Source: a bacterium | Lineage (GTDB): Bacteria; Bacteroidota; Bacteroidia; Cytophagales; Cyclobacteriaceae | Assembly (NCBI GenBank): GCA_024743255.1 | Contig: JANSWY010000018.1 | Coordinates: forward strand, 1-64,000 | DNA length: 64,000 nt | Direction: 5' to 3' | Program-made: the position numbers and the translations under genes | Notes under the pieces: model-generated | The model's input: only the letters and a program-made list of their open reading frames with translations | What the model was told of the DNA's origin: nothing | Databases searched by the model: none | Part shown: in pieces, positions 34,738 through 45,576 of the stretch | Position numbering within the stretch: position 1 is the first letter of the stretch | Layout of the letters: the number at the start of each line of letters is the position of its first letter

Positions 34738-37260
34738 TTAATAAGGATCAACGTCAAAAACGACACGAACTGATTTAAATTGCTTCATTCCCTCCAGTGC
34801 CATTAACTTTTCCAATAATAGCCTTTTGACAGCAGCCAGATTGATTTTATCACGTTCCAGCCTTACGATCAATTCGGTCAGGAACTGGTTTCTGATTTTT
34901 CCAATAATAGGTTCTGCTGGTCCTTTGATTCGTTGTTTTCCCAGCTCACTCTTTACCAAATTCATGTAGGTCTGAGCTGCGTCCCAACTCACCTGCCTAT
35001 CCCGGTCCTTGAATGTTATCTGAATTAATCTGAAAAATGGTGGATAGTGATATTTTTCGCGTTCAAGGATTTCGGATTGATAAAATCCTTTGAAATCATA
35101 ATTGGCTACTCTTTGAATCACATATTGCTCAGTATCATTTGTTTGTAGAATAACCTTACCAGGCTTATCTCTTCTACCAGCTCTTCCACTTACCTGAGTT
35201 ATTAATTGAAATGCCCTTTCATGAGACCTAAAATTTGGGAAGTGTATGATACCATCTGCATCTAGAATTCCAACTTTAGTTACTTTATCAAAATCCAGCC
35301 CTTTTGTTATCATTTGAGTCCCCACCAGAATATCGATTTGTCCATTTTCAAAATCTTCGATCATCTGTTGGTAACTGTACTTTTTTCTGGTGGTATCCAA
35401 ATCCATTCTTTGGATCCTGGCCTCAGGTAACATAGTCTTCAACTCTTCTTCAATTCTTTCTGTACCAATTCCCACAGTTCTGATTCGATTAGAATTACAG
35501 GAATCACAGTGAGTAGGAGAGGGCTCTTTATATCCACAATAATGACACTTCAGGTTATTTTGGTACATGTGATATGTAAGGCTCACGGCACAGTTGGGGC
35601 ACTTTGGAATATGTCCACAATCGTCACATGTCAGGAACGGAGCGTAACCTCTTCTGTTTTGAAAGATTATAGCTTGTTCGTTTTTCTCCAAGGTCTCTTT
35701 GAGCTCTTCGAATAACACTGATGAGAAATCTCCTTTGGCAAGCTTCTTCTTTCGCTGTGCCCTCATATCCGTTGGATGGATTTTAGGTACTTCTACATTA
35801 CCATATCTGGTATTTAGTTCTACAAGTCCATACCTATCATGTAAAGCGTTATAATAGCTTTCCAAAGATGGAGTAGCTGTACCCAGTAATACTTTTGCAT
35901 GATGAATCTGAGCTAATACAATGGAAGAGTCCCTTGCATGGAATCTTGGGTTTCTATCATATTGCTTAAAAGTTGTTTCATGCTCTTCATCAACAATAAT
36001 CAATGACAGATTATCAAAAGGTAGAAAAATCGCACTTCTAACACCGATTACAAAACTATATCTCTGAGAAATGATGCCGTTATAGACTTCTACACGCTCG
36101 CTATCTGAGTATTTTGAATGGAAGACTCCAAGGCTATCACCAAAGTGTTTTCTTAGTCTTCTGATGATCTGAGTAGTCAAAGCAATTTCAGGTACCAGAT
36201 ACAAAACTTGTCCACCTTCCTGAAGCGCCTGTTCAATCAGTTTGATATAGATTTCAGTCTTTCCACTTCCAGTAATACCCTGGAATAGCACAGTGTCATG
36301 CTTTTCAAATTGATCAATAATTTCATTGTAAGCTCTTTCCTGATCTGAAGAAAGTGTGAATTGGTATTGTTCTTCGTCATTAGAAAAGTCTACACGAGGA
36401 ATGACTACCTGAAATTCCTCGAAAACACCATTCTTGGTCAAAGTTTTTAAGGATGAATCCGATATGCCAGCTTTAGTCAGTTCTGCTTTCTGGGCACCCT
36501 TTGGATTCAGTTGTTGAAGTTCCATCACGGGAACAATCTGTAGGAACTTCAATAAAACATCAATTTGCTTAGGTTTCTTATCAAGGATCTGAAATAACTC
36601 CTCCAGTGCTTCTTCACCATAAGTGTATTGGCTAGCAAGTCTTATCCGCTTTTCATACTTGGGTTTAAACTTCTCCTTCAACTCTTCGAAAAGTAATATA
36701 ATGTCCTTCTGTAGTAGACTCTTTATGGTCGCTGATATTGATTTTATACCCAGTAGCTCTTCTATCTGTATATAACTCAATTGTTGATTATTGATCAGGT
36801 GATTAATAATCATTTCCTCACGATCAGATATCTCATCACCTTCGTATTCATTGATATCAAAAGTGGGATTGAGTTGTATGTAAGATTCACTCGAAAGCTT
36901 TAAACCAGATGGAATAGCGGCATTCATTACATCTCCAAGTGAGCTCATATAATAAGCGGAAATCCAACCGAAGAATTTCAACTGTTGTTCATTGATAATC
37001 GGTTCGGGATCAAGGCTGTCGAGAATGGACTTTGCTTCGTATTTTTCTGGTGGGTTTGTGTGAATTTTATAAATAATACCAGTCAGTATCTTCTTTCTTC
37101 CAAATTGCACAACCACCCTGGAACCCACCATAAGTAGGTCCACTAGATTGAATGGAATACGATATGTAAAAGTACCGTGAAGTGGCAGAGGGAGAATAAT
37201 CTCTGCGAAATAGGTAGTTTTTTCTCTATGTTCAGAAGGATTAAGATTCAGCTGACTCAA
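34738..37260 (-). CDS. priA: Primosomal protein N' (replication restart helicase)
   Basis: Restarts stalled replication forks by loading the replicative helicase. 840 residues: N-terminal 3'-DNA-binding domain, winged helix, DEAH-type helicase with Walker [13 protein letters not shown] and Walker [15 protein letters not shown], and the zinc-binding insertion with cysteines in [13 protein letters not shown] and [17 protein letters not shown]. Here the zinc ligands are intact, unlike in this organism's DnaG. The start is TTG at 37260, overlapping the previous stop as TTGA; the next Met (near residue 43) would remove part of the first domain. Last gene of the GSCFA-YyaL-priA run. Confidence 0.95.
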   Translation of the reverse strand: MSQLNLNPSEHREKTTYFAEIILPLPLHGTFTYRIPFNLVDLLMVGSRVVVQFGRKKILTGIIYKIHTNPPEKYEAKSILDSLDPEPIINEQQLKFFGWISAYYMSSLGDVMNAAIPSGLKLSSESYIQLNPTFDINEYEGDEISDREEMIINHLINNQQLSYIQIEELLGIKSISATIKSLLQKDIILLFEELKEKFKPKYEKRIRLASQYTYGEEALEELFQILDKKPKQIDVLLKFLQIVPVMELQQLNPKGAQKAELTKAGISDSSLKTLTKNGVFEEFQVVIPRVDFSNDEEQYQFTLSSDQERAYNEIIDQFEKHDTVLFQGITGSGKTEIYIKLIEQALQEGGQVLYLVPEIALTTQIIRRLRKHFGDSLGVFHSKYSDSERVEVYNGIISQRYSFVIGVRSAIFLPFDNLSLIIVDEEHETTFKQYDRNPRFHARDSSIVLAQIHHAKVLLGTATPSLESYYNALHDRYGLVELNTRYGNVEVPKIHPTDMRAQRKKKLAKGDFSSVLFEELKETLEKNEQAIIFQNRRGYAPFLTCDDCGHIPKCPNCAVSLTYHMYQNNLKCHYCGYKEPSPTHCDSCNSNRIRTVGIGTERIEEELKTMLPEARIQRMDLDTTRKKYSYQQMIEDFENGQIDILVGTQMITKGLDFDKVTKVGILDADGIIHFPNFRSHERAFQLITQVSGRAGRRDKPGKVILQTNDTEQYVIQRVANYDFKGFYQSEILEREKYHYPPFFRLIQITFKDRDRQVSWDAAQTYMNLVKSELGKQRIKGPAEPIIGKIRNQFLTELIVRLERDKINLAAVKRLLLEKLMALEGMKQFKSVRVVFDVDPY

Positions 37261-39281
37261 ATGCGACTTTCTATTTGTTCAACAACGGAATTTACATCAA
37301 ATACCGGCATTTTGCAGGTTTTGTTGAAGCAAACATAAAAAGTTGTTTTGTCTTCAATGGCTGGTTTATTCATTGCTAATGGCAACTCCTCATTTTTACC
37401 AGCTTGTAGCTTGATTGAATTGGGGATAAACCTTGAATCCAAGTCTTTGATTGAGCTCAATTGATCCGCCGCAACCACTATTTCTGCAGTCGGAAAAGAT
37501 TGATCAATAAGTAGGCACCCCCAATAAGATAAGTACTCCGGCTCCTTCTGAATAAGTGGAATCATCGAAGCAACCATATCCTTTGAGATCGATGTATATC
37601 TTTCATCCTGGAAAGCTAGTCCAAGTCGGTATAACGCATTTGCAATTCCTGCATTTGAAGATGGGATAACATTATCGAAGATCTCCTTTTTTCTAGCTAT
37701 TAACTCTTCTCCTGAGTTGCTTGTGAAGTGAAAGAACTTTTCTTCTTCATCATAGAAGTTGTCAATTGTGAAATCGGCCAATTCTTTAGCTTCTTTGAGC
37801 CATTTGAAATCAAAAGTGATTTCGTATAATCCATGCAGTGCGTCAATCACCCAGCAGTAATCTTCCAGGTAAGCATCTATACTGGCTTTTCCCTCTTTGT
37901 AAGTTCGAAACAGCCCTTTCACATTTTTGAGATTTTGGATGATGAATTCACCATTCTTCAATGCCAGATCAAGTATTTTATCATTTCCAATCGCTGAATA
38001 AGCATCGACTAAGCCACGGAGCATTAACCCATTCCATGAGGTCAGAATTTTATCATCTAATCCGGGTCTGACTCTTTCGCTACGGATGGCTTTTGCCTTT
38101 ATCTCAAAAGATGAAATCTTTTCTCTTAATACTTCAACTGTGATGTCAAACTGCTTAGCAATGTGTTCTTCTGGCTGAAGCATTCTTAGAACATTCTTGC
38201 CTTCTTCCCAATTACCAATTGGTAAGACATTGTAATAGGCAGCAACCACTTCAAAATCATCACCTGAAATAGTTTTAATTTCTTCTTCTGTCCACACATA
38301 GAATTTACCTTCTTCGCCTTCACTATCAGCGTCCAGAGCAGAGCAGAAGCCACCTTCACTTGTTGTTAATTCTTCTTTTAACCAATTGATGGTTTGCTCA
38401 ATGACTTTTTTGAAAAGTGGTTCAGGGCTTATTTTATATGCTTCTGCATAAAGGCTTAGTAGCTGACCATTATCATATAGCATTTTCTCGAAGTGAGGTA
38501 CATGCCATTCACCGTCTACAGAATACCTCGCGAATCCTCCAGCTATGTGATCATAAATGCCACCAGAAGCAATCTTACTCAGTGTGAAGAGGTTGTGTTC
38601 CAACGCGACATTGTTTTCGCTGATATAATGATATCTATTCAGGAATCTCCATATTGAGGGCATTGGAAATTTTGGAGCCTTTTTTATTCCTCCCCACTCA
38701 TGATCAAAACGCGTTGATAGAATTTTAAAAACTTCATCAAACTGTTTTAAATCAAAACCAGTAGTGTTTGATCCTATGCCGTATTTTTTAAGTTCGCTCT
38801 CATTTAGATGTTCAGTAAACTTAACTGCCGACTCTTCCAACTTCTCTCTATTATTTTGGAATGCATCACCAACACTTGCAAGTAATTGCATCCAGCCATT
38901 AGGAGGAAAGTAAGTTCCTCCATAGAAAGGCTTTTGCTCTGGGGTAAGAAATACATTGAGTGGCCATCCTCCCTGAAGTCCCATCGCTTGCACCGCATCC
39001 ATATAAACCTGGTCTACATCTGGTCTTTCTTCACGGTCAACTTTGATGCAGACAAATAAACTGTTCATCAATTTAGCAATGTTCTCATTTTCAAAAGACT
39101 GATGCTCCATCACATGACACCAGTGACAAGCTGAGTAGCCAATTGAAACGATGATCGGTTTATCTTCATCTTTGGCTTTCTGTAAGGCTTCTTCTCCCCA
39201 AGGATACCAGTCTACCGGGTTGTAAGCATGTTGCAATAAGTATGGGCTGGTACTGTTAATCAGGCGATTTGAGTTTTTCAT
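37257..39281 (-). CDS. YyaL/SSP411-like thioredoxin-domain protein (DUF255)
   Basis: 674 residues. N-terminal thioredoxin-like domain with the CxxC motif in [18 protein letters not shown], followed by a long helical region like six-hairpin glycosidases ([32 protein letters not shown]). Family members (YyaL, human SPATA20) are widespread but the reaction is unproven; a role in redox or sugar-related chemistry is only suggested. The start and stop overlap the neighbours by 4 bases each (ATGA with the GSCFA gene, TTGA with priA), so the three are translationally coupled. Confidence 0.9.
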   Translation of the reverse strand: MKNSNRLINSTSPYLLQHAYNPVDWYPWGEEALQKAKDEDKPIIVSIGYSACHWCHVMEHQSFENENIAKLMNSLFVCIKVDREERPDVDQVYMDAVQAMGLQGGWPLNVFLTPEQKPFYGGTYFPPNGWMQLLASVGDAFQNNREKLEESAVKFTEHLNESELKKYGIGSNTTGFDLKQFDEVFKILSTRFDHEWGGIKKAPKFPMPSIWRFLNRYHYISENNVALEHNLFTLSKIASGGIYDHIAGGFARYSVDGEWHVPHFEKMLYDNGQLLSLYAEAYKISPEPLFKKVIEQTINWLKEELTTSEGGFCSALDADSEGEEGKFYVWTEEEIKTISGDDFEVVAAYYNVLPIGNWEEGKNVLRMLQPEEHIAKQFDITVEVLREKISSFEIKAKAIRSERVRPGLDDKILTSWNGLMLRGLVDAYSAIGNDKILDLALKNGEFIIQNLKNVKGLFRTYKEGKASIDAYLEDYCWVIDALHGLYEITFDFKWLKEAKELADFTIDNFYDEEEKFFHFTSNSGEELIARKKEIFDNVIPSSNAGIANALYRLGLAFQDERYTSISKDMVASMIPLIQKEPEYLSYWGCLLIDQSFPTAEIVVAADQLSSIKDLDSRFIPNSIKLQAGKNEELPLAMNKPAIEDKTTFYVCFNKTCKMPVFDVNSVVEQIESRI

Positions 39282-40243
39282 TTTAATTGATTTCTTACCG
39301 ATTCGATCTCAGCTACAACATTCACACGATCAGAAAGGTTTTCCAATTTTTGAATGAGTTTTCTTAAAAACTTTTGATGCCCCTCAGACTCTGGTTGAAA
39401 GGGTTTGTGATTCAAATCGTTTTGAATGGATTGCCAGTTTTTTACAAAGGTCTTAGTGGAATCATCAAAGTAAGAATCCCTGAAAAGACCCCAGATATAG
39501 TCTTCTGCAAATGGTGTAGGGTGGATTAAATCTTCTTTGTAAAAGCGATAATCTCTGAGATCATCCATCATTACTTCATAGCTAGGAAAGTACTGAACTT
39601 GCTGAAATTGATCTGAAATCTCATGGCATGCAGCTATAAGTAATGCCTTGCTTCGGCTATTAACAGGAATTGAATCCTTGATATGCCTCACCGGACTAAC
39701 AGTTAGGATTATTTCACAGCCACTGTTGATGGCATTTATCTTTTCAATTGTTTCAGATAATGCGTTTGTAATTTCCTTAGATGTAAGAATTCTTTTATTG
39801 AAATTGCTTTGTGGTAGTTTATGACAGTTTGATATCACTTTTCCAGCCAATTCATATACGACAGCAGTTCCAAGTGTAATGATGAGAAAATCAGCCTTTT
39901 GAATTGTTTGTTTGACTTCTTTTAGAGAATTATTGATTCTATCCTCCAATTTCTCTTTTGATAATTCTCTAAAGTCAGAATGATAATTGTGGTGTAGCCA
40001 GACCGAGTCTCTTTCTAAAAAATAATCTTCTAAGTTGTGATCTCCAATGGATTGAACTATCAAATTCTTGATTGATACGGGATTATAAACCGTGCCGAAA
40101 GGATTGTTTAGTACATTGAACTTGCATTGCTCCAGCCTTGTTCCCATCGCGGTGGAGAAACAAGATCCAATGGTCAGTACTGTAGAATCTAAATCTATTT
40201 TCTTCTCAGAAATCTCAGGTGTAAATGAGGTTCGAAACTCCAT
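39278..40243 (-). CDS. GSCFA-domain protein
   Basis: 321 residues from the ATG at 40243. The family signature GSCFSTAMG is near residue 27, with [11 protein letters not shown] and [11 protein letters not shown] further on and [20 protein letters not shown] near the end; the set resembles SGNH/GDSL esterases (Ser in GSCFS, Asp-x-x-His in DLIHP). The domain is named after its motif and has no proven activity; an esterase or acetyl-transfer role is inference. A TTG two codons upstream is the alternative start. Coupled by ATGA overlap to the YyaL-like gene. Confidence 0.88.
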   Translation of the reverse strand: MEFRTSFTPEISEKKIDLDSTVLTIGSCFSTAMGTRLEQCKFNVLNNPFGTVYNPVSIKNLIVQSIGDHNLEDYFLERDSVWLHHNYHSDFRELSKEKLEDRINNSLKEVKQTIQKADFLIITLGTAVVYELAGKVISNCHKLPQSNFNKRILTSKEITNALSETIEKINAINSGCEIILTVSPVRHIKDSIPVNSRSKALLIAACHEISDQFQQVQYFPSYEVMMDDLRDYRFYKEDLIHPTPFAEDYIWGLFRDSYFDDSTKTFVKNWQSIQNDLNHKPFQPESEGHQKFLRKLIQKLENLSDRVNVVAEIESVRNQLK

Positions 40244-40261
40244 TTTCAAAGATAGTAATAC

Positions 40262-41299
40262 CTATGGAACCATCTTATTGAAAAATGCACTCACTGTTTT
40301 GTTCCAAAAGTCAAGCATTTTAGCCTTCTCCTGATCGTTTTTTTGCATAATCTGATTGATGCTATTAATTGAGGCATTGTATTCATTTACCGCTTTATTA
40401 TAAGCGTCAATCTCTTCTTTAGTCAAGTCTTTTTGTTTTTTACTTTGGATGATTCCATCCAGTCTTTCAAATTTTTCTTTTTTGAGAAGAAACTCTGTCA
40501 TTTTTGGTGTGACATTGGTTGTTTGTCTTTTGTAGAATTGAAGTGCTTTAATTGTGGCTAACTTTAAAGTTGCATCTGAATTGTATCTTGGGATTGTGTC
40601 AATAGTAGCCAGATTCTCCTCCACAATTGTCTTCATTGTTTCGTTGTTTTGTTCAATGCCATTGATGTCGTTATTTTGGATGGCTGCTGAGATATAAGTA
40701 TCCTGTACAAAAGCTTTAAAAAATAACAGATAGATATCATTATAATAGGAATTAACTTCCCCTGCGACTTTGAGTTTCTTTTCTTTTTTTGAGCTTTCAC
40801 CACTAATTAGAGTTACTCCATTTGATTCAGCGAAATTTGTCTGTGCCAAAACCAATTCTCCAAATGCCATTGCACCTTTTTCCTCAGCTGCCTCTTTTGC
40901 TTTAATGTAGGCTTCCATTGCATCAAAAGATTCCTCCGCGATTTCTTCCAGATCGACAAGATTTGCATAGTCCTCCGTAAGTATTTTGTACTTGTAATCG
41001 AGATAATTCACTACTGCATCTCTATATGAAAAATCACCACTGTATCCCGGGAGCTTCTTAACTGAAATCTTGGCAGATTGAATTGTGTTAATAAGTTCAT
41101 TTCTTTTTCTCTCAATTTTTCTCAAACTTTTAGAGTGAGCTGAAGCCTTTGTATAACTCCAGAAGTCATTTGTGATTTGCTCATGACTTGCCCCAATTGC
41201 ACTCATGTATTCACCAGCACTGGAAAATGTCTGCGCAAATAGCAGGTTGGTAATTATTGAGAAGCAGATGATTAAAATGGATTGTCTAATTTTTTTCAT
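40262..41299 (-). CDS. Exported helical protein (LIC11966-like)
   Basis: 345 residues: signal peptide MKKIRQSILIICFSIITNLL, then nearly all alpha-helix with Lys/Glu/Asn-rich amphipathic segments, without cysteines or catalytic motifs. It resembles the LIC11966-type surface proteins, from memory and with limited certainty. Its start overlaps the stop of the S41 protease by 14 bases, a strong hint that the two are made together; being a substrate, adaptor or inhibitor of that protease is a reasonable but untested inference. Confidence 0.7.
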   Translation of the reverse strand: MKKIRQSILIICFSIITNLLFAQTFSSAGEYMSAIGASHEQITNDFWSYTKASAHSKSLRKIERKRNELINTIQSAKISVKKLPGYSGDFSYRDAVVNYLDYKYKILTEDYANLVDLEEIAEESFDAMEAYIKAKEAAEEKGAMAFGELVLAQTNFAESNGVTLISGESSKKEKKLKVAGEVNSYYNDIYLLFFKAFVQDTYISAAIQNNDINGIEQNNETMKTIVEENLATIDTIPRYNSDATLKLATIKALQFYKRQTTNVTPKMTEFLLKKEKFERLDGIIQSKKQKDLTKEEIDAYNKAVNEYNASINSINQIMQKNDQEKAKMLDFWNKTVSAFFNKMVP

Positions 41300-43262
41300 T
41301 TTGTTGATATGTTATCCAGTCGGAGATGATTTGATAAGATTCGACTATTTGATTGTCTGATTCGACATCAGATTTGTCTAAATTAAAATTTTCTTTTTCT
41401 TCTTTTATCAATGAAATGATATCGGAATCATAGGATGTTGGTGTCACATCAAATATTGGTTCTGAAACCTGTTGAAGACTTTTTGACAGTCCAATGAATT
41501 TGTTATACCATTCAATGTATTCATATGCGTTTAGGGGTATCACATTGTATATAGACAATAAGGAATCCATTGTAAGGCCACTATCCTGAGTTCTTTCTAA
41601 TGATAGGTTTTTAAGGTGATCTGCAGGTATCATTGATTTAATTTCTATTGGATTTACGTCAATTCTGTCTGATGAGATTGGAAATGGATAGCTGGCTTCT
41701 GATCTTGATGATTTTAAGTTGGGAAGTTTTATATCTGGCTTTTGTCCTGTTTTTTGGAATGACTCCCCATGTAAGTTATAAAGTTGAATATCGGTAGTGA
41801 TTAAATAGGCCATTTGATCCTCAACAAATGCCTCTCTCGCAGATTGTCCAATATATTTCCCAAATGTCTGATCGCCAACCAAGACAGCAACCCCACTTTC
41901 ACGTAAAATAGTAGCCAGCACTTCTGCTGCAGACGCACTTGATTCATTGATCATTATAACCAAAGGCTTATCGAATATTCGGCCTTTATTAAAATCTTTC
42001 ATTGGTTCCACACCTCCTTCTTTACTCCTTATATATGCTAGCTTACCATAATTAATAAATATACCGGCAAGACCAATAGCTTCCCTTAGAGACCCTCCGT
42101 CGTTATCCCTCAGATCAAGAATGAGTCCTTCAATACCATCTCTTTTCATTTTAACTAATTCAGCAGCTACATCGTTTGCGCATCCATCTTTGGTTAGATT
42201 CTCAGTATCAGTATAGAAGTTGTGAAGTCTGAAATAGCCTATTTTCTTATCGCCATTTAAAAGCATGGAGATATAGGCATCATCACGAATGTTATATTCT
42301 TCCTTTAATAATTCGTTACGCTCAGTTTTATCATCCCTTTTGGTGATAATCGTTATTTCTGTTACTTCTGGATTCGTTAATTCGTTATTGAGATCATAAA
42401 GGTCCAGACATCTGCTTAGTAATGATTTTCCATCCTGAATTATATCTATTATTTTTTCTCCGGAACGTATACCTGCTCTCCATGCGGGACTGTTTTTGTC
42501 TACTTCAGCTGCTCTAAGGGATTCAAATCCCTGATAAACCAGAAATCCAAAACTTGTTTTGGTCTTTGAGATTTCAGATATAAAATTCTCGTAATCCTTT
42601 AATCTCAAATAGTTAGTATGAGGATCATAAGCATTGGCTATACTTTGTAGCAGTAACTTATGCAGGTAATCCTTACTTTCAATTTTTCGACGGATCCTTT
42701 CCAGGTCACAAATTGCTTTCTGCCAGACATCATTGATTATTGATTCAGGAATAGTTGTGTATTCTTCCTCTCTGAAAGAAGAGTCACTTTTATTCATATG
42801 TTGAGCTAGAATTTTGGTCTTCAGAATTTCCACCATTGCACCATCCAGATTATCAGTTCTTTTTCTGTTTAACCGATATAAAGTGTCTTTTTGGGTAAAG
42901 TCTAAGTTACTTTTTTTGAGGTTTCTGGCTTCAATTATGCGTCTTTCAAGGCTAAGTTGAAGAAATTCATACAGTGAATCAGTGCCTGTACATTGAGAAC
43001 TTAAAAGTTTTTGAATTTCCTTTTCTGCAGTTAGCTGATCTTTTGAAGAAAGATAGATGCCATAGGGGTCAATTTTTTGTAGCAGTATTTTGGCAGTCCG
43101 GAATGAAAGAATGGAATCTGATTCGACGGGGGATAGGTGCCTTTCGTTGAGTAACTCAATCAGTTTCTTCTGGGACTTGCAGTATTGGTTCCCCTGAGCA
43201 AACAGATTAGTAACAGACAGAATAGATAAAAAGAGAATTGTAGTTTTAAATATAGTGTGCAT
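41286..43262 (-). CDS. S41 family C-terminal processing peptidase
   Basis: 658-residue exported Ser/Lys protease. Signal peptide at 1-22; a helical N-terminal domain (with PYGIYLSSKDQL, the tail-specific protease lead-in); PDZ domain (~225-310; SFGFLVYQGFESLRAAEVD, PAWRAGIRSGEKII); protease core with LDLRDNDGGSLREA, the nucleophile in INESSASAAEVLA, and the general-base Lys in GDQTFGKYIGQ. Prc-type enzymes trim C-termini of periplasmic proteins. C-terminal extension of about 130 residues. Followed by the helical exported protein with 14 bases of overlap; upstream is the terminator of the ribosomal operon, so it has its own promoter. Confidence 0.92.
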   Translation of the reverse strand: MHTIFKTTILFLSILSVTNLFAQGNQYCKSQKKLIELLNERHLSPVESDSILSFRTAKILLQKIDPYGIYLSSKDQLTAEKEIQKLLSSQCTGTDSLYEFLQLSLERRIIEARNLKKSNLDFTQKDTLYRLNRKRTDNLDGAMVEILKTKILAQHMNKSDSSFREEEYTTIPESIINDVWQKAICDLERIRRKIESKDYLHKLLLQSIANAYDPHTNYLRLKDYENFISEISKTKTSFGFLVYQGFESLRAAEVDKNSPAWRAGIRSGEKIIDIIQDGKSLLSRCLDLYDLNNELTNPEVTEITIITKRDDKTERNELLKEEYNIRDDAYISMLLNGDKKIGYFRLHNFYTDTENLTKDGCANDVAAELVKMKRDGIEGLILDLRDNDGGSLREAIGLAGIFINYGKLAYIRSKEGGVEPMKDFNKGRIFDKPLVIMINESSASAAEVLATILRESGVAVLVGDQTFGKYIGQSAREAFVEDQMAYLITTDIQLYNLHGESFQKTGQKPDIKLPNLKSSRSEASYPFPISSDRIDVNPIEIKSMIPADHLKNLSLERTQDSGLTMDSLLSIYNVIPLNAYEYIEWYNKFIGLSKSLQQVSEPIFDVTPTSYDSDIISLIKEEKENFNLDKSDVESDNQIVESYQIISDWITYQQNEKN

Positions 43263-43310
43263 TAGATCCCTACATGGTCGAATATGATGTAAACTTATGA
43301 AAAAATGACC

Positions 43311-43343
43311 AAAAAAAACGCCTTGAATTTCTCCAAGGCGTTT
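43311..43343 (-). terminator. Terminator of the rpsF-rpsR-rplI operon
   Basis: AACGCCTTG ... CAAGGCGTT on the minus strand followed by a run of eight T, 24 bases past the rplI stop. Confidence 0.85.
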
Positions 43344-43366
43344 CTTTAATTTCTGTGAAACTGAGA

Positions 43367-43810
43367 TTACTCAGCAACCACGTTTAAAGTGATTTCATGA
43401 TGTACTTCCTTGTGCAAGTCAAGAGTTACAGTGTGCTCACCAAGCTCTTTGATATTGCTTTTGAAAGTAACGTTCTTTCTATCTACCTCAAAACCTTTAG
43501 CAGCAAGAACATCAGCAACCTGAAGTGCAGTAACAGCACCAAAGATTTTTCCGCTTTCACCAGCTTTAGTTTTGATTTCAAGAACTGTATCTCCAATTTT
43601 TTGAGCTAACGCTTCAGCATCTTTCTTAAGCTTCTCAGCTTTGTGAGCAGCTTGCCTTACGTTCTCCTCAATCATTTTTCTGTTAGACTTGTTTGCAAGA
43701 ATAGCAAGACCTTGTGGAATCAAATAGTTTCTTCCGTATCCAGGTTTTACACTTACAACATCATTCTTATAACCAAGTCCTTTTATATCTTCTCTTAATA
43801 TAATTTCCAT
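43367..43810 (-). CDS. rplI: 50S ribosomal protein L9
   Basis: 147 residues, normal length. The N-terminal RNA-binding domain carries the L9 signature (GYKNDVVSVKPGYGRNYLIP, then QGLAILA), followed by the long connecting helix (KMIEENVRQAAHKAEKLKKD) and the C-terminal domain. Binds 23S rRNA at the base of the L1 stalk. Third gene of rpsF-rpsR-rplI, 13 bases after rpsR. Confidence 0.97.
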   Translation of the reverse strand: MEIILREDIKGLGYKNDVVSVKPGYGRNYLIPQGLAILANKSNRKMIEENVRQAAHKAEKLKKDAEALAQKIGDTVLEIKTKAGESGKIFGAVTALQVADVLAAKGFEVDRKNVTFKSNIKELGEHTVTLDLHKEVHHEITLNVVAE

Positions 43811-43823
43811 CTCTCTAACTTGA

Positions 43824-44075
43824 TTATTTTAATGAATCAGTCACATAAGGAAGTAAAGCAATGTGTCTTGCTCTTTTAACTGCCTGTGCAACTTTTTTCT
43901 GATATTTTTGGCTAGTACCAGTAATTCTTCTTGGAAGAATTTTACCTTGCTCATTCACAAATTTCAAAAGGAAGTTAGCGTCTTTGTAATCGATATACTT
44001 GATGCCGTTCTTTTTGAATCTGCAGTACTTTTTCTTCTGTTGTTCCCTGTTAACAGGTTCGTTCATTAATGTCAT
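43824..44075 (-). CDS. rpsR: 30S ribosomal protein S18
   Basis: 83 residues; typical S18 core with [20 protein letters not shown] and [20 protein letters not shown]. Binds 16S rRNA as a pair with S6. Start ATG overlaps the rpsF stop (ATGA). A second Met three residues later is an alternative start. Confidence 0.97.
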   Translation of the reverse strand: MTLMNEPVNREQQKKKYCRFKKNGIKYIDYKDANFLLKFVNEQGKILPRRITGTSQKYQKKVAQAVKRARHIALLPYVTDSLK

Positions 44076-44431
44076 GCTGCAGCCTCCTTATCTTTTTTGT
44101 TAAACGCTCCACTTTTTCTCTTTTCGTTGTAAGCCAACGCGTGCTTATCCAATACCGTAGTAAGGAATCTCATTACTTTCTCGTCCCTTTTAAATTCTGT
44201 CTCAAGAGCAGCGATAGAAGTAGGCTCAGCCGAAAATTCAAGTAGTTGGTAAAAACCAGTGGTTTTGTGTTGGATCTCATAAGCCAACTTTTTCAAACCC
44301 CAATTCTCCTCATTGGTAACAGTGCCACCATTGTCGGTAAGAATCTTTTTGAACTTTTCGACAGCATCCTTCATCTGTGAGTCAGACAAAACGGGAGTTA
44401 AAATGAATACCGTCTCGTAGTTTTTTGTCAT
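44072..44431 (-). CDS. rpsF: 30S ribosomal protein S6
   Basis: 119 residues from the ATG at 44431: [20 protein letters not shown] is the usual S6 opening. The open frame extends 11 codons upstream to a TTG at 44464, but that extension overlaps the promoter and is not part of S6. The core has [20 protein letters not shown] and the tail ends in a Lys-rich stretch. First gene of the operon with rpsR and rplI. Confidence 0.97.
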   Translation of the reverse strand: MTKNYETVFILTPVLSDSQMKDAVEKFKKILTDNGGTVTNEENWGLKKLAYEIQHKTTGFYQLLEFSAEPTSIAALETEFKRDEKVMRFLTTVLDKHALAYNEKRKSGAFNKKDKEAAA

Positions 44432-44461
44432 CTTAATTGATTGTTTATAAAATTCGAGGTG

Positions 44462-44469
44462 CAAAGGTA
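44462..44469 (-). promoter_or_regulatory. -7 element for rpsF-rpsR-rplI
   Basis: TACCTTTG on the minus strand is a full match to TAnnTTTG and continues as CACC. It leaves a leader of about 26 bases before the rpsF ATG. No TTG stands out at -33. Confidence 0.5.
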
Positions 44470-44528
44470 GGTAAATACTTTATAAGTTCCTAGTCACCAG
44501 TTTTTAAGTTTAAAACCAGGAACTAAAG

Positions 44529-45506
44529 CTATTTTACCGTAAACGATCCTCTACCCATCAAGTAGGCATCAGTATAGATTTCTACTTTATAAAGTCCTTT
44601 CACGTATTCACTTCCCTTATCGTAAGTGAACAGTACTTGCTTTTTGGTTCTATCGTAAAGAATTTCTTGTTTCGCAGTGTAAAACATCTCTCTTCCTTCA
44701 AAAATGAATGTTCCAGAACCAGTAGCCACATCGAATAATACATTATTATCAGTACCAATGATTTTTAGCAAGATATCTTTTCCTTCAATAGGAGCAACCT
44801 TGTTTTCTGTGATGTAGAATTGAACTCTTAGTTTGTCGATATTTCTACTTCTGAATTCATTTTTATATTCTTTACCTCTTTTATTGATCGCCACTACTTC
44901 CATTCCCTCAGTTTTCAACTGAGAAGCTGTTGCAACTTTTTCCTGTAGTTGCGACTTTTCATCATTTAGAGAGGTGATTGTTTGATTGAGACTGTTTCTC
45001 TCTGTCTTTAAATCTGTATTTTCCGACAAGAGCTCTTCATTAAGTACTTTAAGTCTCGCAATTTCCTCATCTTGTTGCAATAATAATTCCTGGTATCCAC
45101 CCACTCGATCCTTCAGATTTCTGATTTGACGAGACTGTGAATTTTGAGTTTTTCTTAATTGTGCCTTCTCGGCTTCCAGTTGGTCTCTGATTGCAATCAA
45201 GGTATCAACCTGTCCACCTAGTTGAGAGATGGTAAGAATTTTATCATTCAGTTGAGTGCTAATAGAATCTAATTGGTAATAGGTTTGATCAAGCTCTGCT
45301 TTCTGTTGTTCCAGTTCTTCAGCTTGGGATGAACTTCTAACAAAATAAAAAATAGCCGCAGCAGCGAAGATTACAGCAATGAAAACTACCAACATGGTAA
45401 TTGGCTTTTTCTTTTTGATCTCTTCGTTGTAAGAAACTGGTGCTACATCATCACTTGATGTATTTTGATTTGCCGGCTTGTTAGGATTTTCTGAATTGTT
45501 TTCCAT
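44529..45506 (-). CDS. Membrane-anchored coiled-coil protein of unknown function
   Basis: About 325 residues: an Asn/Pro-rich cytoplasmic start (MENNSENPNKPANQN), one membrane helix (~residues 36-56, ITMLVVFIAVIFAAAAIFYF), a long coiled coil (~60-200, heptad Leu/Ile with many Gln and Glu), then a beta-rich C-terminal domain (DKLRVQFYITENK ... LYKVEIYTDAYLMGRG). The shape suggests a periplasmic scaffold or envelope-linking protein; this is inference. Two ATGs are possible (45521 and 45506); the promoter at 45535-45564 would leave almost no leader for the first, so the second is preferred. Divergent from the methyltransferase gene. Confidence 0.75.
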   Translation of the reverse strand: MENNSENPNKPANQNTSSDDVAPVSYNEEIKKKKPITMLVVFIAVIFAAAAIFYFVRSSSQAEELEQQKAELDQTYYQLDSISTQLNDKILTISQLGGQVDTLIAIRDQLEAEKAQLRKTQNSQSRQIRNLKDRVGGYQELLLQQDEEIARLKVLNEELLSENTDLKTERNSLNQTITSLNDEKSQLQEKVATASQLKTEGMEVVAINKRGKEYKNEFRSRNIDKLRVQFYITENKVAPIEGKDILLKIIGTDNNVLFDVATGSGTFIFEGREMFYTAKQEILYDRTKKQVLFTYDKGSEYVKGLYKVEIYTDAYLMGRGSFTVK

Positions 45507-45534
45507 TTTGGTCACTACCATTTAAATTTCGGTG

Positions 45535-45564
45535 CAAAAATACGTTAATGTTTCAGCTAATCAA
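45535..45564 (-). promoter_or_regulatory. Promoter of the coiled-coil protein gene
   Basis: On the minus strand TTG (45564-45562), 19 bases, TATTTTTG (45542-45535), an exact match to the Bacteroidota consensus, followed by CACC as at the rpsF promoter. Confidence 0.6.
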
Positions 45565-45576
45565 GTAATTGAGTGT

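Noticed and set aside
40247-40254. TATCTTTG -7 element before the GSCFA gene
   Set aside because: Full motif match, but it is only three bases from the ATG and inside a tight operon, so it is probably chance.
44432-44464. Upstream extension of rpsF to a TTG
   Set aside because: The extension overlaps the -7 promoter element and the S6 family starts at MTKNYE.
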